DNA from: Phytomonospora sp040655735
GTDB taxonomy: Bacteria > Actinomycetota > Actinomycetes > Mycobacteriales > Micromonosporaceae
Length of the DNA: 64,000 nucleotides
Assembly (NCBI RefSeq): GCF_040655735.1
Contig: NZ_JBFAKK010000002.1
Location: 248,001-312,000, forward strand
Reading direction: 5' to 3'
The position numbers were made by a program, and so were the translations under genes. Below, piece after piece: positions 8,339 to 16,155 of the stretch; position 1 is the first letter of the stretch; each line of letters opens with the position of its first letter. The notes beneath the pieces were generated by a model that saw only the letters and a list, made by a program, of their open reading frames with translations, searched no databases and was not told the DNA's origin.

Positions 8339-9223
8339 CTACCCCTCCTGCTTCGGCAGGTGCCGCAGCTTCTCCGGGTTGGCGACCATCTGCACGCCCG
8401 CGATGCGCCCGTCGGCGACGTCGACGGTGAGCGTCGACACCGGCTTGCCGTGGTGGTAGACGAGCAGCGAGAAGGCGCCGTTGAGGTCGGCGAACCCGTA
8501 GGTGAGCTCCTCGATGGGGATCCCCGCCCAGGGGCGCGAGGTCACGCCGAGCAGGAAGCGGGCCACCTTGTCGGCGCCGTGGATGGGGTTGCGCGCGGCC
8601 TGGATGCGTCCGCCGCCGTCGGTGACGAGCGTGACGTCGGGCGCGAGGACCCCCATCAGGCTCTCCAGGTCACCGTCCATTGTGGCCGCGAGGAAGCGCT
8701 CGGTGGCCTCCTTCTGCTTGGCGCGGTCGGCTTCGAAGCGCGGCCTGCGAGCCTGGACGTGCGACCGCGCGCGGTGGGCGAGCTGCCGGACGGCCGCCTC
8801 GGACTTGTCGAGCGCCTCGGCGATCTGGGCGTGCGGGTAACCGAATACCTCGCGCAGCACGAACACCGCGCGCTCGTCGGGTCCCAGGGTCTCCAGGACC
8901 ACCAGCATCGCCAGCGAGACCGACTCGGCCATCTCCACCTCCTCGGCGACGTCGGGGCTGGTGAGCAGCGGCTCGGGCAGCCACGGCCCGACGTAGGCCT
9001 CGCGGCGCGCTTTGGCCGTGCGCATGCGGTTCAGCGCGGTCGTCGACACGACCCGGACCAGGTACGCCTTCGGGTACTCGACGGTCGAGACGTCCACAGT
9101 GGACCATCGCAGCCACGAGTCCTGCACGGCGTCCTCCGCGTCGGCCACCGAGCCGAGCATGCGGTAGGCCACCGAGAACAGCAGGTTCCGGTGCTCTTCG
9201 AACAGCTCGGTGGCCGTGGCCAT
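8339..9223 (-). CDS. ECF41-type RNA polymerase sigma factor (SigJ family)
   Basis: A 294-aa protein with region 2 near the N-terminus (LLFSVAYRMLGSVADAEDAVQDSW), region 4 around residues 110-160 (LGPDERAVFVLREVFGYPHAQIAEAL) and a SnoaL-like C-terminal extension (~165-290) ending LTVDVADGRIAGVQMVANPEKL. That fused extension is the hallmark of group ECF41, where it regulates activity instead of an anti-sigma factor. It starts 3 nt after the stop of a carboxymuconolactone decarboxylase gene, the usual ECF41 partner. A matching ECF41 promoter lies upstream of that gene. Confidence 0.93.
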   Translation of the reverse strand: MATATELFEEHRNLLFSVAYRMLGSVADAEDAVQDSWLRWSTVDVSTVEYPKAYLVRVVSTTALNRMRTAKARREAYVGPWLPEPLLTSPDVAEEVEMAESVSLAMLVVLETLGPDERAVFVLREVFGYPHAQIAEALDKSEAAVRQLAHRARSHVQARRPRFEADRAKQKEATERFLAATMDGDLESLMGVLAPDVTLVTDGGGRIQAARNPIHGADKVARFLLGVTSRPWAGIPIEELTYGFADLNGAFSLLVYHHGKPVSTLTVDVADGRIAGVQMVANPEKLRHLPKQEG

Positions 9224-9226
9224 GTC

Positions 9227-9784
9227 TCACCCCTTGCGCGCCGGAATGGCGCAGCTCTCCTTGAACCCCTCGGGCGCGAGGCCGAGGGCGTGGTTGTTGC
9301 GTCCGTAGAAGTTCTCGAGCGCGATCGTCGCGGTGATCTCGACGAGCTGCGCGTCGTCGAGGTGCTCGCGCAGCCTGGCGTTGAGCTCGTCGGTGACCTC
9401 GGGCGGAGTCTGCGTCATCGCCTCGGCGTACTCCAGGACCGCGCGCTCCACCGGCGTGTAGCAGTCGGCGTTTCGCCAGTTCGGGACCGATTCGATCTTA
9501 TCGGGGGCGATGCCGTCCTCGACTCCCAGCCAGTAGCCGAAGTCCATGCACCACTCGCACTCGATGGTCGCGGCGGTGCGCATCATCGCCAGCAGGCGCA
9601 GGCTCGAAGGGTTCGCGTTCCACTTGGCGGCGCCCATCTCCATTTTCAGCGTGGTCATCAGGACCTTGCGGTTGTGGCCGGCGGCGGTGGCGGGGCCGAG
9701 CTCGCGGCCGAACTTGCGCTTGGCGAACCAGGCGACGAAGCGGTTGGTGAGCGTGCGAGGCGGTGTCATCGAGATGCGGGACAT
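9227..9784 (-). CDS. carboxymuconolactone decarboxylase family protein (ECF41 partner)
   Basis: A 185-aa AhpD/CMD-like protein. The start is fixed by AAGGAG 6 nt before ATG. It contains the family's redox CxxC (IECEWCMDFG, near residue 76-79) and a helical core with LEYAEAMTQTP and a late His (GRNNHALGL). Such proteins act as alkylhydroperoxidase-like or decarboxylase enzymes. The gene is first in a two-gene operon with the ECF41 sigma factor and is its expected direct target. The physiological substrate is unknown. Confidence 0.88.
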   Translation of the reverse strand: MSRISMTPPRTLTNRFVAWFAKRKFGRELGPATAAGHNRKVLMTTLKMEMGAAKWNANPSSLRLLAMMRTAATIECEWCMDFGYWLGVEDGIAPDKIESVPNWRNADCYTPVERAVLEYAEAMTQTPPEVTDELNARLREHLDDAQLVEITATIALENFYGRNNHALGLAPEGFKESCAIPARKG

Positions 9785-9814
9785 CGTGGGCTCCTTCGTG
9801 TTGATGTCCCTGTG

Positions 9815-9841
9815 GACACCCGCCGGCCGCGATCTGTGACA
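9815..9841 (-). promoter_or_regulatory. putative ECF41-dependent promoter
   Basis: On the minus strand TGTCACA is followed 16 nt later by TGTC. This is close to the TGTCACA / CGTC pair described for ECF41 promoters. Its -10 end lies 30 nt before the decarboxylase ATG, leaving a short 5' UTR that contains the AAGGAG site. It supports autoregulation of the operon by its own sigma factor. Confidence 0.65.
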
Positions 9842-9863
9842 ACCGGTGACCTGGATTACAGGA

Positions 9864-10436
9864 TCACAGCCAGGTTTCCGCCTCGGCGAGCGCTTCGGGC
9901 GTGTCGCAGTCGAAGTAGGGCGGCGGGCCGGGGGAGGACCAGCGCAGTTCGTTGCGGCGAAGGGGGCCGAGGAGGGTGCGCAGGGGAGCGCCGGGGGTGA
10001 TGTGCCGTGCCGCGGACGTGAGAGCGCCGACGCGCCAGCAGCCGCAGAGCCACTGTGGACGGTCGTCGGCGTAGAGGGCGCCGTCCGTGTCGCCGACCGC
10101 TTCGCGAAGGGCCGTGGTCGCCTGCGGGGTGAGCAGCGGGAGGTCGGCGGCGAGGACCCAGACATGTGTTGCGGCGGCGGGGATCCCGGCGAGGCCCGCC
10201 TTGAGCGCGTAGGCGGGTCCGGAGGCGGGCGGGTTCTCGGCGAGCACCGTGACGGTGTCGGGCAGGTCGCCGTGCTCGCCCGCTCCGCCGACGATGACCG
10301 TCGGCGTGCCGGGCGGCAGGGCGTCGAGGACGCGGCGGAGGAGAGGCCTGCCTTTGAGGCGCAGCAGGGGCTTCGGGGTGGCTCCGCCCATGCGTCGCGA
10401 GGATCCGCCGGACAGGACGATCGCCGCGTCGGTCAC
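9864..10436 (-). CDS. mobA: molybdenum cofactor guanylyltransferase
   Basis: A 190-aa protein from GTG, with AAGGA 6 nt upstream. The N-terminal nucleotide-binding loop reads LSGGSSRRMGG, followed by KPLLRLKGRPLL. ASGPAYALKAGL and VLAADLPLL (metal-binding Asp) are MobA signatures. It transfers GMP to molybdopterin to make the bis-MGD cofactor of enzymes such as formate dehydrogenase and nitrate reductase. fdhD lies about 1.2 kb away, but no molybdoenzyme gene is in the window. Confidence 0.85.
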   Translation of the reverse strand: MTDAAIVLSGGSSRRMGGATPKPLLRLKGRPLLRRVLDALPPGTPTVIVGGAGEHGDLPDTVTVLAENPPASGPAYALKAGLAGIPAAATHVWVLAADLPLLTPQATTALREAVGDTDGALYADDRPQWLCGCWRVGALTSAARHITPGAPLRTLLGPLRRNELRWSSPGPPPYFDCDTPEALAEAETWL

Positions 10437-10541
10437 GTTCTGTCCTTCGTGGTCGCAGTCGGCTCGACGTCCTCCGAGTTCTTCCTGGTCAGAGGCGTCT
10501 CGGGTGCCGTATACGCGAAGTCTATGACACATATCGGCGAG

Positions 10542-10568
10542 TTATCCACAACCGGTCGGTTATCCACA
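10542..10568. other. pair of DnaA boxes (TTATCCACA x2)
   Basis: Two perfect TTATCCACA 9-mers in direct orientation, 18 bp apart start to start, lie between divergent mobA and the DUF4192 gene. The 9 bp between them is ACCGGTCGG. The same module with TTGTCCACA occurs at 53044-53070. No other origin features are seen here, so DnaA titration or transcriptional control is more likely than replication initiation. Confidence 0.7.
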
Positions 10569-10609
10569 GGCTCGCGTTCCGGTGCTGGCCGCCCCACCGC
10601 CGAGTCCCG

Positions 10610-10615
10610 CAATGT
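10610..10615 (+). promoter_or_regulatory. -10 hexamer CAATGT of a leaderless start (DUF4192 gene)
   Basis: CAATGT sits exactly 6 nt before ATG 10622 and no ribosome binding site is present. Transcription would begin at or next to the start codon. Confidence 0.45.
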
Positions 10616-10621
10616 GGCCAT

Positions 10622-11770
10622 ATGGCGAACTCAACGACAGTCACCCGGCCCATCCGACTCAGCTCGCCCGAGGATCTCCTCGCCGCGACGCCCTACCTGC
10701 TCGGCTACCACCCGAGCGAGTCCATCGCGTTCCTCGGCCTGTCCTCGGGGGACGTCAAGGTCACCGGCCGCTACGACCTCTCCGGCCCCGAGGACCCGCG
10801 CGATCCCACCCGCCTCGTGGAGAACCTCGCCCGGCAGGGCGTCGACTCCGTGCTCCTGCTCGGCTACGGGCCACCGGGTCGCGTCACTGCCGACATGGAC
10901 GTCGTCCGCGACGCCCTGGGCATCGCGGGGGTGCCCGTCCGCGAGGCCCTGCGCGTCACCGAAGGGCGCTACTGGTCCTACCTGTGTCCCGGCGGCGAGT
11001 GCTGTCCCGTGGAAGGCACCGCCTTCGACCTGACCGGCGAGCGCGTCTCGGCGGCGATGACCTTCGCGGGGCTCCAGGCCCTGCCCAGCCGTGGCGAGCT
11101 GGCCGCCCTGATCGCGCCCTGCGGCGAGGAGATCCAGGAGCGGATCCGCCGGGCGCTGATCGAGGCCAGTGCCCGGATGTCGCGCGAGCTGCTGGGGTCG
11201 AAGGACACCACCGCCTGCTGGGACCGCTGGCGGTCGGAGGGGGTGGGCCTGCTCAACCGGCTCGGGGAGATCGTCCGAGCGCACGGGACGCTCCCGAGTG
11301 TGGAGGACATCGCCGGGCTGTGCCTGATGCTCACCCACGACCGCATCCGCGACGAGGCCTGGGCGATGGTCGACGAGCACAGCCCGGACTCGCTGACGCC
11401 GCTGTGGGTGTGCCTGGTCCGGCACGCCGAGCCGGAGCACGTCGCGGCGCCGGCCGTCCTGCTCGCCTACGCCTCCTGGCGCGCGGGGAACGGGGCACTG
11501 GCCAGGATCGCGCTCGAACGGGCGCTGGACGCCGATCCGGAGTACCGCCTGGCGCTGATGCTGAGTGACGTCCTCAACGCCGGCCTCCCGCCCGTCGAGC
11601 TGCCGCCGATCACGCGCGAATGGATCGCGGCGACCTACGCCGAGGGGAAGGTGCCGGCCGAGGGTGCGGTGTCGGTCGAGGGCGCTGTGTCGGCCGAGGG
11701 TGCGGTGTCGGTCGAGGGCGCGGTGTCGGTCGAGGGTGCGGGGGAGGAGGTCCGCGACGTGCCGGTGTAG
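10622..11770 (+). CDS. DUF4192 domain-containing protein
   Basis: A 382-aa protein with the typical DUF4192 beginning (LSSPEDLLAATPYLLGYHPS, then ESIAFLGL) and late motifs such as LLAYASWRAGNGALARIALE. The family is common in actinobacteria and its function is not established. The last ~35 residues are a degenerate repeat (AEGAVSVEGAVS...). This stretch overlaps the end of convergent fdhD by 136 bp, so the same 15/30-bp repeats are read on both strands. The start has a leaderless-type -10 instead of a ribosome site. Confidence 0.85.
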   Translation: MANSTTVTRPIRLSSPEDLLAATPYLLGYHPSESIAFLGLSSGDVKVTGRYDLSGPEDPRDPTRLVENLARQGVDSVLLLGYGPPGRVTADMDVVRDALGIAGVPVREALRVTEGRYWSYLCPGGECCPVEGTAFDLTGERVSAAMTFAGLQALPSRGELAALIAPCGEEIQERIRRALIEASARMSRELLGSKDTTACWDRWRSEGVGLLNRLGEIVRAHGTLPSVEDIAGLCLMLTHDRIRDEAWAMVDEHSPDSLTPLWVCLVRHAEPEHVAAPAVLLAYASWRAGNGALARIALERALDADPEYRLALMLSDVLNAGLPPVELPPITREWIAATYAEGKVPAEGAVSVEGAVSAEGAVSVEGAVSVEGAGEEVRDVPV

Positions 11771-12555
11771 ACGTTCATCGAGTCGCCGCGGACGAAGCCG
11801 ACGAGCGTCATTCCCAGTTCTGCGGCGAGGTCCACGGCGAGCGTGCTCGGCGCCGAGACCGCCGCGAGCACCGGGATTCCGGCCATGGCCGCCTTCTGCA
11901 CGATCTCGTAGCCGACGCGTCCGCTGACCATCAGGACGTGCCCGGTGAGCGGGACCGCGCCGAGCCGCAGGCGGTCGCCGACGACCTTGTCGACGGCGTT
12001 GTGGCGGCCCACGTCCTCCCGGACGGCGAGCTGTTCACCGCCGGGACCGAACAGGCCGGCCGCGTGCACACCACCGGTACGCGCGAAGGCCTTCTGCGCA
12101 GCCCGCAGCCTGCCGGGCAGCGCGGAGAGTTCGGCCGGGTCGAGGGTCGACGCGTCCTCGCGGATCGGCCAGCGCACCGCCTTGGCGGTGACCTCGCGGA
12201 GGGCCTCCAGGCTCGACGTCCCGCAAGTCCCGCACGCCCCGCTGACGGTGAAGCCCCGGCCGGCCCGGTCGGGCACCGCGACACCCGCCCGCAGGGTCAC
12301 GTCCAGAACGTTCAGGTCGCTGTCCATGCAGTGCTTGGCGGTGACCACGTCCTCGTAGGAGGTGATGATCCCCTCGGCGTAGAGCCAGCCGAGCGCCAGG
12401 TCGACGTCGTCGCCCGGCGTGCGCATCGTGACCGACAGCGGCTCGCCGTTGACCTGGATCTCGAGCGGCTCCTCGACGATCAGCGTGTCCGGGCGGAAGC
12501 TCCGTTCGCCCTCGTGGATGCGCTGCACGCGGCGCCGGTCGGTCACTCGTCCCAT
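11635..12555 (-). CDS. fdhD: formate dehydrogenase accessory sulfurtransferase FdhD
   Basis: A 306-aa protein. It carries EEPLEIQVNGEPLSVTMRTP, the sulfur-relay loop SGACGTCG (CxxC) and REDVGRHNAVDKVVG, all FdhD hallmarks. It transfers sulfur from a cysteine desulfurase to the molybdenum cofactor of formate dehydrogenase. The family core ends near FVRGDSMNVYTG. The final ~35 residues are a low-complexity tail (TDTAPSTDTAPSADTAPS) encoded by the antisense of the DUF4192 repeat, an unusual extension. mobA is close by, so this is a small molybdoenzyme-maturation cluster. Confidence 0.92.
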   Translation of the reverse strand: MGRVTDRRRVQRIHEGERSFRPDTLIVEEPLEIQVNGEPLSVTMRTPGDDVDLALGWLYAEGIITSYEDVVTAKHCMDSDLNVLDVTLRAGVAVPDRAGRGFTVSGACGTCGTSSLEALREVTAKAVRWPIREDASTLDPAELSALPGRLRAAQKAFARTGGVHAAGLFGPGGEQLAVREDVGRHNAVDKVVGDRLRLGAVPLTGHVLMVSGRVGYEIVQKAAMAGIPVLAAVSAPSTLAVDLAAELGMTLVGFVRGDSMNVYTGTSRTSSPAPSTDTAPSTDTAPSADTAPSTDTAPSAGTFPSA

Positions 12556-12595
12556 GAATCCGAGCCTACGACCCCACGCTCTTGAGGAGAACACG

Positions 12596-13441
12596 ATGTT
12601 CGACGAAGTCCGCGCCTTCAGCCGCTCCCAGCACTTCCGTGACCTGGCCCTCTACCTGCTCGCGGCCCTTGCCTTCCTGCTCGCCGTGAGCTTCGAGACA
12701 CGATCGGCCCACGCCTCGCCCGGCGGGTCCGCCGCAGCGCGCATCGTCGGCGGCACCCTCGCCCCACCGGGCGAGCTGCCCTGGATGGTGCGCCTGTCGA
12801 TGGGCTGCGGCGGTTCCCTCTACCGCTCCGACCTGGTCCTCACCGCCGCCCACTGCGTCGCCGGGGTCGACGACCCCACCACGGTGACGGCCACCGTCGG
12901 CGCCGTCGACCTGAACGATCCGCGGGCCCGCACCATCCGCGCCGCCGCCGTTCACGTGGCCCCCGGCTACGACGGCATGGGCCGCGACTGGGCTCTCATC
13001 CGTCTCGCCGAACCCGCCACCGACCTGCCGACTCTCCCGCTCACCCCTGACACCACCGCCGACTCCGGCACCTTCGCCGTTGCCGGCTGGGGCGCCACCA
13101 CCCCCGAGGGCTCCCCGTCGGAGCTGCTCCGCAAGGCCACCGTCCACTTCGTTCCCGACGCCGCCTGCGCCGCCTCCGGCGGCAGCTACGCCGACCTCGT
13201 CGAAGACGAGGAATTGTGCGCCGCCGTCCCCGAAGGCGGCGTCGACAGCTGCCAAGGCGACTCCGGCGGCCCCCTCTTCCGGCCCGACGCCGAGGGCCGC
13301 ATCGTCCAGGTCGGCATCGTCAGCTGGGGCGAAGGCTGCGCCGAGAAGGGCAAACCCGGCGTCTACACCCAAGTCAGCACCTTCGCCAGGTCAATGGCCA
13401 AAGCCGCCGCCACCCTCACCACACAATCCCCACCCCCGTAA
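12596..13441 (+). CDS. secreted trypsin-like serine protease (S1A)
   Basis: A 281-aa preproprotein. ATG is preceded by GAGGAG. A signal/membrane segment lies at ~16-32, a short propeptide ends at R49, and the mature N-terminus is IVGG. The catalytic triad is H86 (LTAAHC), D131 (GRDWALIRL) and S223 (CQGDSGGP). D217, six residues before the serine, predicts trypsin specificity for Arg/Lys. Cysteines fit chymotrypsin-fold disulfides. It is secreted and probably matures by tryptic cleavage. A subtilisin-inhibitor gene lies 2 kb downstream across a gene desert. Confidence 0.93.
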   Translation: MFDEVRAFSRSQHFRDLALYLLAALAFLLAVSFETRSAHASPGGSAAARIVGGTLAPPGELPWMVRLSMGCGGSLYRSDLVLTAAHCVAGVDDPTTVTATVGAVDLNDPRARTIRAAAVHVAPGYDGMGRDWALIRLAEPATDLPTLPLTPDTTADSGTFAVAGWGATTPEGSPSELLRKATVHFVPDAACAASGGSYADLVEDEELCAAVPEGGVDSCQGDSGGPLFRPDAEGRIVQVGIVSWGEGCAEKGKPGVYTQVSTFARSMAKAAATLTTQSPPP

Positions 13442-13482
13442 CCCACTCGTCCCACCGCCACCGCACCGCCACCCCACCGACC

Positions 13483-13514
13483 GGGTACGGCCGTCCTCCC
13501 CCGCGGCCGTACCC
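13483..13514 (+). terminator. 11-bp perfect hairpin after the protease gene
   Basis: GGGTACGGCCG and CGGCCGTACCC flank a 10-nt C-rich loop, 41 nt after the protease stop. A near copy occurs at 13682-13715. Confidence 0.55.
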
Positions 13515-15433
13515 GCCAAGCCCACCAACCCGCCCACTACCACCCGCCCACCACCACAACCTCATGACCTACCGTTATCACTTCACTACTGCTTGCGATA
13601 TTCTCGCCCCACACCCGTCGCCCACCAAGGCCCTCGCCGGCCCACCAACTCCGGCAGGGCCCCCGGGCGGCCCCCGAACTCGGGTACGGCCGCACACCCT
13701 CCCGCGGCTGTACCCGACCTCGGCGGGGTGGCCGCCGGTGCTCCGGCCCGTCCACTGCCCGCACCGCCGTGGCGACCTGTCGCGGCCGTCCGCTCCCGCC
13801 ACTCGCACCTACCTGCTGTCCTTGCATCGCCTCGCACGCCGCCACCGCCGCTACCGACGGTCCGCCCGCGTTCAAGTGGATGTTGCGGCTCATGCCCGCG
13901 CCGACCGCGCCCACCTCGTCTCCGCCTGCCCGCCGGCCCTCAGTTCCTTCGCCCTCCCGCACGCCCGCCAAAGCTCCTTCGCCTGCCCGCCGGTCGGTGT
14001 CACCCTCCCGCCGACTGCGCGGTCCTGCCATCGGCCACCTGCCGCTTGGTCGCCTGCTCTCCCGCCGGTGGCGCGGATCGCGCCAGCGTCCAGTCGCCGC
14101 TTTCCGCCGGCTCGCCGACTCCACTGCCGGCTGGGTTGCCCTGCTCCTCCCATCCGTCCGCCGCCCACTCGCACACGAACGCTCGCGCCGACTGTGTGTC
14201 CCGAAGCCAGCTATACATCCCCGCCAAGCCTGCCGGTGCGCTGGGGCGCGGCGCGGGGCGCGGGGCGCGGATGTGCTGGTGTGTCGGGCCACGGCTACCC
14301 GTTCCCACACTGCCTAAGGAGCTCACGTCCTACGGTTGCCCTCCTCCATCTCCGTGCCGCCTTCCGGAGTTCCCGATCGTCTGCCTCACAGTGCTCAGGA
14401 AGCTCGCGCCTCGCTCGCCCCGCTCAGTCCTGCGCCGCCCCGCCCCGTCACGCCCGCCCCGTCCAAGGCCGCCCCGCCTCGCCCCGCCCTGCCCACCTCG
14501 CCCTGCGTCGCCTTGTCGCACCCCGCCCTGCCTGTCGCACCCCGCCCTGACCCGCGCCGCTCAGCCCGCCCCGCCCGCCACGTGCAAGGCCGCCCCGCCC
14601 CCACGCCACCCAGTCGCCAAGCCCGGCCGCCCCGCCCTCTGCTACCGGTGGCCACTCGCGCGCTTCGCCAACCCGCTTCGCCTTGCGCGGCCGGCCGCTT
14701 CCCGCCCTCGCCTCGCGAGGCAGATCGCTTCCCGCCCCGGCGCACGGTTTCTCCATCTGTCGGCGCAGTCCACGCTGCCCTCCGAGGTCAGCTCCCGCCC
14801 TGACCCACTTCCGTCCGGCCGCCGGGCGCACCGAGTCCGCCCAGTCGGCGATCACCCGTTCAATCCCCGCCCGCCAGGAGTCGCCGCCTACGGCTGCTCC
14901 TCCTACGGCCGCCGCACCCTCCGGAGCCCTCGCCCTCGCCCTCGCCCTCGCCCTCGCCCGCTCCGCCCTTGCCCTGCTTGCTCGGCGGAGCCCTCGGTCG
15001 CCGACGGCCCACGTTTGCCCGGTCCTCGATCCATGGCCGCCTTGTGCTCTGGGGTCCCGGCCACCTGGCCCTTGCGCTGGCGCGACCGGCACGGGCGCCG
15101 CGAGGTGGTCGCGAACCCCTGAGGCCCTCGGCGGCCCGGCCTCACCCCCCTTGGCGAAACTCGCCGCCCCACTCCGCGAAGCCGTCAGTCGCGCTGCCGC
15201 CTCGCCCCACCTGCGAAGCCTCAGTCGCCTTGCCGCCCTACCGCCTCGCCCCTCCGGCCCCGCCTCAACTGCGCCCCAGTACGGCTCCAGCGTCGCCCAA
15301 CGCCGCACAATCCGCCCGGTCAACTTCACTGATAGTGGCGGATCCCCGTCAACATTCGCGTTGCGTGTTCCATTCGGCCGCTCTGTGTTGAAGGATCATC
15401 TCGTACCCACCGCCTACACGGAGGACTCAACCC
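13515..15433. other. gene desert, cytosine-rich on the plus strand
   Basis: About 1.9 kb without a credible gene. Long open frames exist on both strands only because stops are rare in this C-rich, purine-poor sequence; their translations are Pro/Arg/Ala low complexity with no ribosome sites or domains. It holds the second hairpin at 13682-13715, stretches dominated by CCCGCC words (14400-14640) and a short (CTCGCC)n run near 14930-14960. The last ~100 bp, less GC-rich, probably carry the inhibitor promoter. Confidence 0.7.
13682..13715 (+). repeat. second copy of the GGGTACGGCCG hairpin
   Basis: GGGTACGGCCGC and GCGGCTGTACCC pair over 12 bp with one G-T wobble. It is nearly identical in stem and loop to the hairpin at 13483-13514, 199 bp upstream. 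It has no gene immediately before it, so it behaves as a dispersed palindromic repeat rather than a terminator. Confidence 0.55.
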
Positions 15434-15826
15434 ATGCGCGTGCACACCGTCGTCGCCCTCAGCGCGTGCTTCGCCGCGGCTTTCGCCGCCGGGAGCGCGA
15501 CGTCGGCCACCGCGCGGTCCTCGGAGGAGGCGGCCTCGCTCGTCCTCACGGTCAGCGGCTCCGCCTCTACGACAGAGGCGACCCTCTCCTGCGAGCCTAC
15601 GGGCGGAACGCACGTCCAGGCCGCTGAGGCGTGCCGGGCCCTCATCGGGGTCGGCGGTGAGTTCGGGGCGCTCGACGTGGCACCGGACACGAACTGCCCC
15701 GCGATCTACGACCCGGTGCGGGCCACTGCCAGGGGCGTGTGGGCGGGCACGGTGGTCTCCTATGACCGCGAGTTCGGCAACTCCTGCGAACTCGGCGCCC
15801 GCACGGGCCCGGTCTTCGCCTTCTAA
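15434..15826 (+). CDS. subtilisin inhibitor-like (SSI family) protease inhibitor
   Basis: A 130-aa precursor with a signal peptide (~1-27) and GGAGG 9 nt before ATG. Family motifs: SLVLTVSG, the Cys pair C53/C67, and the reactive loop NCPAIYDPV. The second Cys pair is C88/C118 and the end is PVFAF. By alignment with SSI (CPM-VYDPV) the P1 residue is Ala90 and P1' is Ile91. Ala at P1 favours subtilisin- or elastase-like targets rather than the trypsin-like protease encoded upstream. It is secreted and likely dimeric, as in the family. Confidence 0.92.
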   Translation: MRVHTVVALSACFAAAFAAGSATSATARSSEEAASLVLTVSGSASTTEATLSCEPTGGTHVQAAEACRALIGVGGEFGALDVAPDTNCPAIYDPVRATARGVWAGTVVSYDREFGNSCELGARTGPVFAF

Positions 15827-15858
15827 GTCTTTCCCCGACCCCCGACTGACGGGGTATG

Positions 15859-15925
15859 CCGGTGCCCCCGGGGGCTACCAGGTACTGCCGGACCTGGACG
15901 TCTCCCAGGTCTCCGGGAGCACCGG
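15859..15925. repeat. nested inverted repeat after the inhibitor gene
   Basis: Outer arms CCGGTGCCCCCGG and CCGGGAGCACCGG enclose an inner hairpin CCAGGT-N8-ACCTGG. It starts 32 bp after the inhibitor stop and could terminate its transcript or be a structured RNA. The rest of 15827-16155 shows no gene. Confidence 0.45.
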
Positions 15926-16110
15926 CACCAACCGAAGGAGCCGAACCGATACGGCGGCGGGTGGCGGGCTCGACTGTCGGCCACGGGAACTGCCCGCTCA
16001 CGTCCGACCCGGCGTCCGTGCGCGCGGACGGGGCTTGGGCGGGCTCCCGGCCGAGGCCGCCGAGAACCACCGGTCACCCGGTTCCGACAAGCCTTACCGA
16101 AGGGGAGACG

Positions 16111-16147
16111 TCCCCGGGTCCGCCGTGTGCCGGCGGCGGGACCGGGG
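16111..16147 (-). terminator. hairpin downstream of the GNAT gene
   Basis: On the minus strand, CCCCCGGTCCCGCCGCCG pairs with CGGCGGACCCGGGG around a short loop about 10 nt after the acetyltransferase stop. There is no T-tract. Confidence 0.5.
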
Positions 16148-16155
16148 GCGTCGTT

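Noticed and set aside
10542..10568. Chromosomal replication origin
   Set aside because: Only two DnaA boxes, no AT-rich unwinding element, and no dnaA, dnaN or recF nearby.
13080..15122. Very long open frames on both strands across the C-rich desert (up to ~680 codons)
   Set aside because: Translations are Pro/Arg/Ala low complexity, have no ribosome sites or domains, and arise because stops are rare in this composition; the first part is antisense or off-frame to the protease gene.
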